Made by a program: the position numbers and the translations under genes | Part shown: in pieces, positions 11,127-18,758 of the stretch | How positions within the stretch are numbered: the first letter of the stretch is position 1 | How the letters are laid out: each line of letters starts with the position of its first letter | Notes under the pieces: model-generated | Databases searched by the model: none | Seen by the model: only the letters and a program-made list of their open reading frames with translations | Told to the model about the DNA's origin: nothing | Assembly: GCA_019351955.1 (NCBI GenBank) | Contig: JABBOE010000008.1 | Coordinates: 1-55,758 of the forward strand | Length of the DNA: 55,758 bases | Direction of reading: 5' to 3' | DNA from: Pseudomonadota bacterium | GTDB lineage: Bacteria; Pseudomonadota; Gammaproteobacteria; Burkholderiales; Burkholderiaceae_C

Positions 11127-12506
11127 ATGATGGATCAAACTCCGAGCCTTTTCGACGCAGAGCCGGCGGGCTCAGGGGCTTCAACGTCCATACCGCTCGC
11201 TGAGCGCTTGCGTCCGCGAGGTCTGGACGATGTGGTGGGACAGGAGCATCTCCTTGGAGCGGGCAAACCGCTTCGCGTGGCCTTTGAAACCCGCCGTATG
11301 CACTCCATGATCCTGTGGGGGCCACCGGGCGTTGGCAAGACCACGCTGGCGCGATTGATTGCGCAGCAGTTCAACGCACAATTCATCGCCATCTCAGCCG
11401 TTCTGGCCGGAGTCAAGGACATTCGGGACGCGGTGCTCCTGGCCGAGCAGGCTCGCGCAGCCGGGCGATCCACGCTGGTATTCGTCGACGAGGTACACCG
11501 CTTCAACAAGAGCCAGCAGGACGCCTTTTTGCCGCATGTTGAGTCAGGGCTCTTCACGTTCATCGGCGCAACAACTGAGAATCCCTCGTTCGAGGTGAAC
11601 AGCGCGTTGCTTTCGCGCGCTACGGTCTACGTACTGCAGCCACTGACAAGCGGGGAGTTGCAGGTACTCGCTGTGCGAGGGCTTGAGGCAAGTGGCGGGT
11701 TGGGCATCGAGCCCGATGCCTTGGCCCAGCTCGCCGCGCACGCAGACGGCGACGCGAGGCGGCTGTTTAATGCCATTGAAGCGGTGGCGGCTTGTGCGCA
11801 GGCGTCAAAGCGCATTGATGTCGACATGGGCCTTCTCCATGCGGCGCTTGCCGAGTCGCTGCGCCGCTATGACAAGGCTGGAGACCAGTTCTATGACGTG
11901 ATCTCCGCTCTGCACAAATCGGTGCGCGGAAGCAATCCGGATGCGGCGCTGTATTGGATGGCACGCATGCTCGACGGCGGCGTGGACCCGCTGTACATCG
12001 GACGACGCCTCGTGCGCATGGCAAGCGAAGACATCGGCCTGGCCGATCCGCGTGCCCTAGGGCAGACGCTGGACGCGGTCGCCGCCTTCGAGCGTCTGGG
12101 CAGCCCGGAAGGCGAACTGGCGCTTGTGCAGGCGGTTCTGTACCTTGCCATCGCGCCGAAGTCCAACGCGGTATACCTCGCCGCGGGTGAGGCACGGCGT
12201 TTTGTACGCGAGCACGGTACCGCTGCGGTGCCCATGCACTTGCGCAATGCGCCAACGAAGCTCATGCGCAGCCTTGGCGCCTCCGAAGGCTATCGGTACG
12301 CGCACGACGAACCGGGCGCCTTTGCTGCGGGCGAGCGCTATTTCCCCGAAGGCTTACCTGAAACACGGCTGTACCGTCCCACAGATCGCGGCCAAGAGGC
12401 GCGCATTGCAGAGCGCCTAGCGGAGTTACGCCGGTTGAACCGTCAGGCGCGCGCAGGCACCAAGGTGCCTGACCCTGCAAACTCTACTCCGAGCGCTCAG
12501 GACTGA
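11127..12506 (+). CDS. rarA: Replication-associated recombination protein A (AAA+ ATPase)
   Basis: RarA (MgsA) is a clamp-loader-like AAA+ ATPase that acts at stalled replication forks with SSB. The 459-residue protein has an SSB/LigB-proximal start, a conserved RPRGLDDVVGQEHLL segment, Walker A GPPGVGKTT, Walker B LVFVDEVHR, sensor GATTENPSF, and the C-terminal tetramerisation region (DQFYDVISALHKSVRGS). The frame opens at GTG 11076 immediately after lolA, but ATG 11127, or the next codon at 11130, fits the family start MxxxxSLF. It is the last gene of ftsK-lolA-rarA. Confidence 0.94.
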   Translation: MMDQTPSLFDAEPAGSGASTSIPLAERLRPRGLDDVVGQEHLLGAGKPLRVAFETRRMHSMILWGPPGVGKTTLARLIAQQFNAQFIAISAVLAGVKDIRDAVLLAEQARAAGRSTLVFVDEVHRFNKSQQDAFLPHVESGLFTFIGATTENPSFEVNSALLSRATVYVLQPLTSGELQVLAVRGLEASGGLGIEPDALAQLAAHADGDARRLFNAIEAVAACAQASKRIDVDMGLLHAALAESLRRYDKAGDQFYDVISALHKSVRGSNPDAALYWMARMLDGGVDPLYIGRRLVRMASEDIGLADPRALGQTLDAVAAFERLGSPEGELALVQAVLYLAIAPKSNAVYLAAGEARRFVREHGTAAVPMHLRNAPTKLMRSLGASEGYRYAHDEPGAFAAGERYFPEGLPETRLYRPTDRGQEARIAERLAELRRLNRQARAGTKVPDPANSTPSAQD

Positions 12507-12885
12507 GCCTGGGCCGTCAACGCGGGCAAGCGCGTGGGCGCCCGTTAAAGGGCGATGCGGGGCAGTTAGCGCCAAACCGAGGGAATCCCACAGGCTGGCT
12601 CGGCCCGGTGTGTGGTTATCATTCGCGGCCATACGGACAACAACGCACGACAGGGCGCACCCAAGTGGCTCGTCACGGGAGACTCATTAATACGCCGGAG
12701 CGGTCTCGCTCATCGGTATCCTCAATGCACCTAGCCGTCGCGCATGGTCCGGCGCCTTCATGCCCGGGAGATTTCTCCTGAGCACGAAACTTGCAAGCCC
12801 CTCGCAACCCGCTGCACTAGGCTCACAAGGCCAAGGCCGGGGAGTTGCAAACCGCAAGACCCTGAACCCATAAGGACATCTCGGG
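12507..12885. other. 379-bp gap upstream of the liv operon
   Basis: No gene is seen. A short hairpin CGCCC/GGGCG with loop GTTAAA lies about 12540-12555 but lacks a U-run. TATCAT at 12617-12622 could be a -10 box, without a good -35. An imperfect inverted repeat (TTGCAAgCCCC at 12791-12801 and GGGGagTTGCAA at 12839-12850) lies just upstream of the livH ribosome site AAGGA. Confidence 0.4.
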
Positions 12886-13815
12886 ATGGAAACCTTCATA
12901 CAGCAAATCGTCAACGGCTTGGTGCTCGGCAGCATGTATGCCCTTGTTGCACTGGGCTATACGATGGTGTACGGCATCGTCAATCTCATCAACTTCGCGC
13001 ATGGCGACGTGATGATGGTCGGCGCACTGACGGCCTACAGCATGTTCCTTCTGCTCGCGCACGTCGCTCCCGGTTTGCCCGGGTGGCTCACGGTGATAAT
13101 TGCCACCGCCGGAGCCATGGTTGTATGCGGCACGCTGAACTATTTCATCGAGCGTCTTGCGTACAGGCGACTGCGCAACGCGCCGAAGCTTGCGCCCTTG
13201 GTGACTGCGATCGGCATGTCCATCCTGCTTGAAACACTCGCCATGGTGATCTGGGGACGCGACTACAAAGTCTTCCCCAGTCTGCTGCCGAGCAACATCA
13301 TCACCATTCACGGCGTCGTCATCACGCCGGTGCAGATCATGATCTTGGTGCTCACCGGAGTGCTGCTCCTGGGCCTGACGATCCTCATTAACAAGACGAA
13401 GCTCGGCCGTGCGATGCGGGCAACGGCTGAGAATCCGCGGGTTGCAGGGCTCATGGGTGTGAACCCGAACATGGTGATTTCAGCCGCTTTTGTCATCGGC
13501 GCCATGCTGGCCGCCATAGCGGGAGTCATGTGGTACGCAAACTTCTCTACCGCCAATTTCTACATGGGCTTTACGCCGGGCCTGAAGGCTTTCACTGCCG
13601 CGGTGCTGGGCGGTATCGGCAACCTGACCGGGGCCATGCTTGGTGGTGTGCTTCTGGGTGTCATCGAAGTGTTGGGTGCAGGCTATATCGGAACCCTTAC
13701 GGGTGGGATGTTTGGCAGCAATTACCAGGACATCTTCGCCTTCATCGTGCTGATCCTCGTGCTCACCTTGCGCCCGCAAGGGTTGTTGGGCGAGCGCGTG
13801 GCCGATCGCGCCTGA
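12886..13815 (+). CDS. livH: Branched-chain amino acid ABC transporter, LivH-type permease
   Basis: This 309-residue inner-membrane permease is one half of the channel of a hydrophobic amino acid (HAAT family) importer. It has about eight hydrophobic segments and the family-typical start, QQIVNGLVLGSMYALVALGYTMVYG. The GIGNLTGAMLGG segment near residue 245 is the loop that contacts the ATPase. AAGGA precedes ATG 12886. It is the first gene of livHMGF. Related systems carry urea or amides, so leucine/isoleucine/valine is the likely but unproven cargo. Confidence 0.9.
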   Translation: METFIQQIVNGLVLGSMYALVALGYTMVYGIVNLINFAHGDVMMVGALTAYSMFLLLAHVAPGLPGWLTVIIATAGAMVVCGTLNYFIERLAYRRLRNAPKLAPLVTAIGMSILLETLAMVIWGRDYKVFPSLLPSNIITIHGVVITPVQIMILVLTGVLLLGLTILINKTKLGRAMRATAENPRVAGLMGVNPNMVISAAFVIGAMLAAIAGVMWYANFSTANFYMGFTPGLKAFTAAVLGGIGNLTGAMLGGVLLGVIEVLGAGYIGTLTGGMFGSNYQDIFAFIVLILVLTLRPQGLLGERVADRA

Positions 13816-13830
13816 AGCAGGAGACACGAC

Positions 13831-14976
13831 ATGTTGATGAACAAGCAAAGCCATCTACTTGGTTTTCTCATTGCGGCCGCTGCGCTGCTTGCGCTTCCTC
13901 TGGGCCTACAGGTTGTCGGTGACGCATGGGTGCGTATCGCAGCGTTTGCACTGCTCTACGTCATGCTTGCGCTGGGACTGAACATCGTGGTTGGCCTTGC
14001 CGGCCTGCTCGACTTGGGCTACATCGCGTTTTATGCGGTGGGTGCCTACATGTTTGCGCTTTTGTCATCCAACCAGCTCACAAGCAACTTTGATGCGCTA
14101 GGTGCCATGTTTCCCAACGGATTCGACGTGTCGATCTGGCTCGTGATCCCGCTGGGGGCCGGATTGGCAGCGTTGTTTGGCATCTTGCTTGGCACACCGG
14201 TGCTGAAGCTACGCGGCGACTATCTGGCGATTGTCACCCTGGGTTTCGGGGAGATCATCCGCATTTTCATGAACAACCTCAATGCGCCGGTGAACATCAC
14301 CAATGGGCCCCAAGGTGTTTCCGGCATCCACGGCGTTCGCATGTTTGGCTGGCATTTCAACCGCAATATCAACATTGGCAACTACACCATCAATTCGGTG
14401 ACGGAGTACTACTGGCTTTTCTTGGCACTGGTCACGCTCACCGTGATCGTGTGCTACCGCCTGCAGGACTCGCGTATTGGCCGCGCGTGGATGGCAATGC
14501 GGGAGGATGAGATTGCGGCCAAGGCCATGGGTATCAACACCCGCAATATGAAACTGCTTGCATTTTCCATGGGCGCCACGTTCGGCGGGGTGGCGGGCGT
14601 CATGTTCGCCGCGTTCCAGGGCTTTGTCTCGCCCGAGTCGTTTTCTCTGATGGAGTCCGTGAACGTCTTGGCCATGGTGGTTATCGGCGGCATGGGCAAC
14701 ATCCCCGGCGTGATTCTCGGTGCCATCCTGCTATCTGTGCTGCCCGAGGCACTTCGTTACATGGGGTTCATCTCGGATTGGCAGCAGCAAATGTTCAATC
14801 ATGTCTACATCGACAGTGGCATCCTTCGCCAGCTCATTTACTCGATGGCCATGATTTTGGTGATGCTCATTCGGCCCAAAGGCTTATGGCCAGCACCTGA
14901 GCATGGCAAAGGCATTGCAGCGCTGAACATGGGCAACGGTACTGCTGTGCCCGCCGTTGCCAAGGAGGGTGTGTGA
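13831..14976 (+). CDS. livM: Branched-chain amino acid ABC transporter, LivM-type permease
   Basis: This is the second permease subunit, 381 residues with about nine or ten hydrophobic segments. Typical LivM features are LGLNIVVGLAGLLDLGYIAFYAVGAY near residue 50, LRGDYLAIVTLGFGEI near 130, and VVIGGMGNIPGVILGA near 290. AGGAGACACGAC precedes ATG 13831. The stop overlaps the livG start (GTGATGA), which indicates translational coupling within the operon. Confidence 0.9.
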   Translation: MLMNKQSHLLGFLIAAAALLALPLGLQVVGDAWVRIAAFALLYVMLALGLNIVVGLAGLLDLGYIAFYAVGAYMFALLSSNQLTSNFDALGAMFPNGFDVSIWLVIPLGAGLAALFGILLGTPVLKLRGDYLAIVTLGFGEIIRIFMNNLNAPVNITNGPQGVSGIHGVRMFGWHFNRNINIGNYTINSVTEYYWLFLALVTLTVIVCYRLQDSRIGRAWMAMREDEIAAKAMGINTRNMKLLAFSMGATFGGVAGVMFAAFQGFVSPESFSLMESVNVLAMVVIGGMGNIPGVILGAILLSVLPEALRYMGFISDWQQQMFNHVYIDSGILRQLIYSMAMILVMLIRPKGLWPAPEHGKGIAALNMGNGTAVPAVAKEGV

Positions 14977-15755
14977 TGAGCACCTCCGCACCCATTACTC
15001 TCAAAGTTGCTGGCGCATCCAAGCGGTTCGGGGGCCTGCAGGCTCTATCGGATGTTGGGATCGAGATTCGTCGCGGACAGATTTACGGCCTGATCGGTCC
15101 CAACGGCGCAGGCAAGACTACTTTTTTCAATGTCATCACCGGCATGTACACGCCCGACAGCGGCGAGTTCTCGCTGGAGGCCAAGCCTTATCGGCCGCAG
15201 GCCGTGCATCAGGTTGCGCGCGAGGGCATTGCGCGGACGTTCCAGAATATTCGGCTCTTTCCCGATATGACGGCGTTGGAAAATGTCATGGTTGGGCGCC
15301 ACGTGCGCACCAACAGCGCTTTGCTCGGAGCTGTGTTCCGGACTCGCCGGTTTAAGGCCGAGGAACATAGCATCCGCGCCAAGGCCTATGAATTGCTGCA
15401 GTATGTCGGTGTCGCGCACTACGCCGATTTCCGGGCGCGCACCTTGTCCTATGGTGATCAGCGACGGCTAGAAATTGCGAGGGCTCTGGCCACCGATCCC
15501 AAGCTGCTGGCTCTTGACGAGCCAGCAGCAGGGATGAATGCGACTGAGAAGGTCCAGTTGCGCAATTTGCTGGCCACCATTCGCGGTGATGGCCGGACCA
15601 TTCTGCTTATCGAGCATGATGTGAAGCTGGTGATGGGCCTTTGCGACCGCGTGACCGTGCTGGACTATGGAAAGATCATCGCCGAGGGTATTCCGGCCGA
15701 TGTACAAAAGGACTCCAAAGTGATCGAAGCGTACCTGGGTACGGGGGGGCATTGA
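14976..15755 (+). CDS. livG: Branched-chain amino acid ABC transporter, LivG-type ATPase
   Basis: LivG is one of two cytoplasmic ATPases of the HAAT importer. The 259-residue product has Walker A GPNGAGKTT, the family-specific ARTFQNIRLF segment after the Q-loop, a signature region around LSYGDQRRLEIARAL (LSYGD instead of LSGGQ is normal for LivG), Walker B LLALDEPAAG and the H-loop in LIEHDVKLV. ATG 14976 overlaps the livM TGA and is preceded by AAGGAGG; a GTG one codon earlier is a less likely start. Confidence 0.92.
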   Translation: MSTSAPITLKVAGASKRFGGLQALSDVGIEIRRGQIYGLIGPNGAGKTTFFNVITGMYTPDSGEFSLEAKPYRPQAVHQVAREGIARTFQNIRLFPDMTALENVMVGRHVRTNSALLGAVFRTRRFKAEEHSIRAKAYELLQYVGVAHYADFRARTLSYGDQRRLEIARALATDPKLLALDEPAAGMNATEKVQLRNLLATIRGDGRTILLIEHDVKLVMGLCDRVTVLDYGKIIAEGIPADVQKDSKVIEAYLGTGGH

Positions 15756-15756
15756 G

Positions 15757-16551
15757 ATGAGTGAATCGCAAGGCCTCCCGAAACAAAGCGAACTCCGTAC
15801 TGAAGGCGCCGCACGCGGCACGTCGGAAACGCCGAAGAGCGACGCACTCCTTCAGGTCAGGGGCTTGAAGGTTGCCTACGGCGGCATTCAAGCCGTCAAG
15901 GGAATCGACTTCGAGGTGCGCAAAGGTGAACTGGTGAGCCTTATTGGCGCCAATGGTGCGGGCAAAACGACCACGCTCAAGGCAATTACCGGAATGCAGC
16001 CCATCACCGACGGCTCCATCATGTATGGGGGGCATGCGGTCAAGGGCAAGGGCTCATTCGATCTCGTGCGCATGGGTTTGGCTATGGTCCCTGAAGGGCG
16101 CGGAGTGTTTACCCGCATGACGATCCACGAAAATCTTTTGATGGGCGCGTTCATCCGCAAGGACAAGAAGGGGGTCGAAGCTGACGTCGAACGGGTATTC
16201 ACCATTTTCCCCCGATTGAAGGAGCGGCGTACTCAGCTTGCGGGCACGATGTCCGGCGGTGAGCAACAAATGCTTGCCATGGGACGGGCGTTGATGTGTC
16301 AGCCAAAACTGCTGCTGCTCGATGAGCCGTCCATGGGCTTGTCGCCCATCATGGTTGACAAGATCTTCGAGGTTGTTGCGGACATCGCCAAGCAGGGCGT
16401 GACGATTCTTCTGGTTGAGCAAAATGCCAAGCGCGCGCTAGAGCTGGCACAGCGTGGCTACGTGATGGACTCCGGCAACGTCACCATGACGGGCTCCGCC
16501 CATGAGCTTCTGCACGATCCACGCGTGCGCGCTGCTTATCTCGGTGAGTAG
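15757..16551 (+). CDS. livF: Branched-chain amino acid ABC transporter, LivF-type ATPase
   Basis: LivF is the second ATPase. The 264-residue product has Walker A GANGAGKTT, signature MSGGEQQMLAMGRAL, Walker B LLLLDEPSMGLSP and the H-loop region ILLVEQNAK, all typical of LivF. It carries an N-terminal extension of about 25 polar residues before LLQVRGLKVAYGG, longer than in E. coli LivF. The ATG follows the livG stop by one base. No substrate-binding protein gene (livK/livJ type) is adjacent, so the binding protein must be encoded elsewhere. The last codons form the left arm of a long inverted repeat. Confidence 0.92.
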   Translation: MSESQGLPKQSELRTEGAARGTSETPKSDALLQVRGLKVAYGGIQAVKGIDFEVRKGELVSLIGANGAGKTTTLKAITGMQPITDGSIMYGGHAVKGKGSFDLVRMGLAMVPEGRGVFTRMTIHENLLMGAFIRKDKKGVEADVERVFTIFPRLKERRTQLAGTMSGGEQQMLAMGRALMCQPKLLLLDEPSMGLSPIMVDKIFEVVADIAKQGVTILLVEQNAKRALELAQRGYVMDSGNVTMTGSAHELLHDPRVRAAYLGE

Positions 16552-16568
16552 AGCACACGTGGATCGTG
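16513..16568. repeat. Inverted repeat spanning the livF stop codon
   Basis: CACGATCCACG (16513-16523) pairs exactly with CGTGGATCGTG (16558-16568). After one mismatch the pairing continues for four bases (GTGC with GCAC), leaving a 24-nt loop that contains the TAG stop. No U-run follows, so it is not a standard intrinsic terminator; mRNA end protection or bidirectional termination against the convergent reductase gene are possible roles. Confidence 0.8.
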
Positions 16569-16722
16569 ACGAGGCGCTTGCTGACATGGATCTACAAGTT
16601 GTGCGGGCCGCTGGCAGGGTTGCGTGAGGCGACTTTGCTCACCCGCGCAATGATGCGCTTTCGCGGCGCGCCGCATGAGCCCTTGCAAGAGCCAGTGCGG
16701 CGTGAACGCTCCAAACTTGAAC

Positions 16723-17760
16723 TCAGGCGGTTGGGCCTGCCTTGTCCGCTTCGGTTGTGAAGGCGTCGGCGTAGAAGGCATCCTCGGGCAGATGACACTG
16801 TGTCGTGAAGTCCGCCTTGGCCGCATCCACCATGACCGGCGCACCGCAAGCGTAAACCTCGTGGGTCGAAAGGTTCGGAATGTCGCGCATCACCGCGTGG
16901 TGCACGAATCCAGTACGGCCACTCCAAGCGTCGTGATCCTTGGGTTCTGACAGCACCGGCACATAGTCCAGCCAAGGCAGCGCAGCGGCCTGTGCCTGTG
17001 CCCAACCGTGTAAATACAAGTCTGCCTTGCTGCGACAGCCCCAATACAGCACCGCGGGGCGAGTATTGCCTTGGGCTTGCATGGCTTCAATGATGGCTTT
17101 GATCGGCGCCAACCCGGTGCCCGAGGCCAGCAGCACGAGGGGCTTTTTACTATCCTCGCGCAGGTAAAAGCTGCCAAAAGGGCCTTCCAGGCGCAAGATA
17201 TCCCTGTCCTTCAATGCACCAAAGACGTGGTCAGTGAATTTGCCTCCGGGCATGTGCCTGACATGCAGTTCAATCTGCTTGTCGTCAGCCCCGTGCGCGT
17301 TTGCCATCGAGTAGCTGCGCCGGGTGCCGTCGCGTAGGATAAGCTGCACGTATTGGCCGGCGTGGTAGTCGAGTCGGTCGTTTGCGGGAAGCTGCAGATG
17401 GATGATGGCCACATCCGGCGTTGGCCGCACGATGGAGGTGACGCGACAGGGCATCTTTTTCACTGGAAACATGCCCGCAGCAGGCAGTTCGTGGCTTTCG
17501 ATCACGAGATCCGTTTTCGGTGTTGTACGGCAGGCGAGGATGAAACCCGCTGCGCGTTCGGCTTCCGAAAGGGCCTTAAGCTGATGCGCGCCGAGTTCGA
17601 ATTCGCCCGATATCCAGCGGCATTTGCATGAACCGCAGGCACCATCTTGGCAACCATAGGGGAGTCCCACACCCTGCCGAATGGCGGCAGCCAATACGGT
17701 TTCGCCGCTGCCGACTCCAAATTGGTGTTCGCTTGGTAAAACTCTCACTGTCAGGCTCAT
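16723..17760 (-). CDS. 2Fe-2S/FAD/NAD(P) reductase (annotated in relatives as CDP-6-deoxy-glucoseen reductase)
   Basis: This 345-residue electron-transfer protein joins three domains. A plant-type ferredoxin lies at about 1-90 with the cysteine pattern CxxxxCxxC (GCQDGACGSC) and a fourth cysteine in LACRT. An FAD domain with RSYSMAN is near 145, and an NAD(P) domain has LLASGTGLAPIKA near 215. The layout matches oxygenase reductases and AscD-like proteins; the sugar-reductase name used for relatives is by similarity only, and no deoxysugar genes are nearby. It could serve a ring-hydroxylating or other oxygenase encoded elsewhere. Its start is only 15 bp from the divergent epimerase-like gene. 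Confidence 0.85.
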   Translation of the reverse strand: MSLTVRVLPSEHQFGVGSGETVLAAAIRQGVGLPYGCQDGACGSCKCRWISGEFELGAHQLKALSEAERAAGFILACRTTPKTDLVIESHELPAAGMFPVKKMPCRVTSIVRPTPDVAIIHLQLPANDRLDYHAGQYVQLILRDGTRRSYSMANAHGADDKQIELHVRHMPGGKFTDHVFGALKDRDILRLEGPFGSFYLREDSKKPLVLLASGTGLAPIKAIIEAMQAQGNTRPAVLYWGCRSKADLYLHGWAQAQAAALPWLDYVPVLSEPKDHDAWSGRTGFVHHAVMRDIPNLSTHEVYACGAPVMVDAAKADFTTQCHLPEDAFYADAFTTEADKAGPTA

Positions 17761-17775
17761 GATTGACTTGATTCC

Positions 17776-18729
17776 ATGTTGATGCGTGTGTTTCGTAAAC
17801 CTCGGTTGCTCATCGTCGGTTGTGGCGACGTCGGGATGCGTCTGGCTGAGCTTGCGCGACCGCGCTTTCGCGTTATCGCACTGACATCAAACCCGGAGCG
17901 CGTAGCGATCCTGCGCCAAGCGGGTATCGTTCCTTTGCTTGGCAATCTGGACGATGTAAACAGCCTTTGGCGCCTGGCCGGCTTGGCGCGCTGGGCGGTC
18001 ATGTTGGCGCCGCCACCGGGCGCCGGGTTGCATGATCCGCGCTCAATGCATCTCACCACAGTATTGCGAAACGGAATGATAGGTGCAGCGCGGGCCCAGC
18101 CGATGCGCATGGTTTACGCCAGCACCTCTGGAGTCTATGGCGACTGCGCGGGTGCACGGGTGTACGAGACGCGCCCGCCCCATCCCCAGTCCGACCGCGC
18201 CCATCGACGTCTGGACGCGGAGGCACGTTGGCGCGGGCTTGGTCGAGGCGGCCATGCGCGTGTCGGCATTCTGCGTATCCCTGGAATTTACGACGCGCGT
18301 GGGCGGTCGCCCGCGAAGCGATTGCGCCAAGGCATCCCGGCCCTATGCCCGCGGGATGATGTCTACACAAACCATATCCATGCGGATGATCTCGCCCGCA
18401 TCGTCCTGTTTGCCCTGTTTCGGGCCGACCCGAACCGTATTTACCACACAAGCGACGATAGTTGCATCAAGATGGGCGAGTACCTTGATCTTGCTGCGCA
18501 AGAGTATGGAATGCAGCCGCCTCCCCGGGTGGCGCGTGCGCAGGCGCTGGCAAGCGGTATCTCACCCATGGCTTTGAGCTTCATGACCGAGTCGCGCATA
18601 TTGGACAATACGCGCTTGCGCACTGAACTCGGTGTGGCCTTGTGTTACCCCCAAGTTGCGCAAGGGCTCCGGGGCGAGTGCGCGCGCGCCCTGCCAGAAA
18701 GGTCAGGCGCAAAAAAACGGGCAGGGTGA
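17776..18729 (+). CDS. NAD-dependent epimerase/dehydratase-like protein (YeeZ-like SDR)
   Basis: This 317-residue Rossmann protein starts with LLIVGCGDVGMRLAEL (GxGxxG at about residues 15-20) and has the YASTSGVYGD segment usual in extended and atypical SDR proteins near 115. A clear YxxxK catalytic pair is missing; the corresponding region reads SDRAHRRLDAEAR, as in YeeZ-type proteins. A redox or epimerase activity is therefore not assured. The start is ATG 17776, with an in-frame ATG two codons on. It is divergent from the reductase gene and convergent with rne, whose stop is 29 bp away. Confidence 0.8.
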   Translation: MLMRVFRKPRLLIVGCGDVGMRLAELARPRFRVIALTSNPERVAILRQAGIVPLLGNLDDVNSLWRLAGLARWAVMLAPPPGAGLHDPRSMHLTTVLRNGMIGAARAQPMRMVYASTSGVYGDCAGARVYETRPPHPQSDRAHRRLDAEARWRGLGRGGHARVGILRIPGIYDARGRSPAKRLRQGIPALCPRDDVYTNHIHADDLARIVLFALFRADPNRIYHTSDDSCIKMGEYLDLAAQEYGMQPPPRVARAQALASGISPMALSFMTESRILDNTRLRTELGVALCYPQVAQGLRGECARALPERSGAKKRAG

Positions 18730-18758
18730 CCTGCCCGTTGCAGCGTCGGCGCGCAGGA

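Noticed and set aside
16566-16760. Plus-strand 64-codon frame after livF
   Set aside because: It starts inside the inverted repeat, has no ribosome site, and overlaps the 3' end of the convergent reductase gene.
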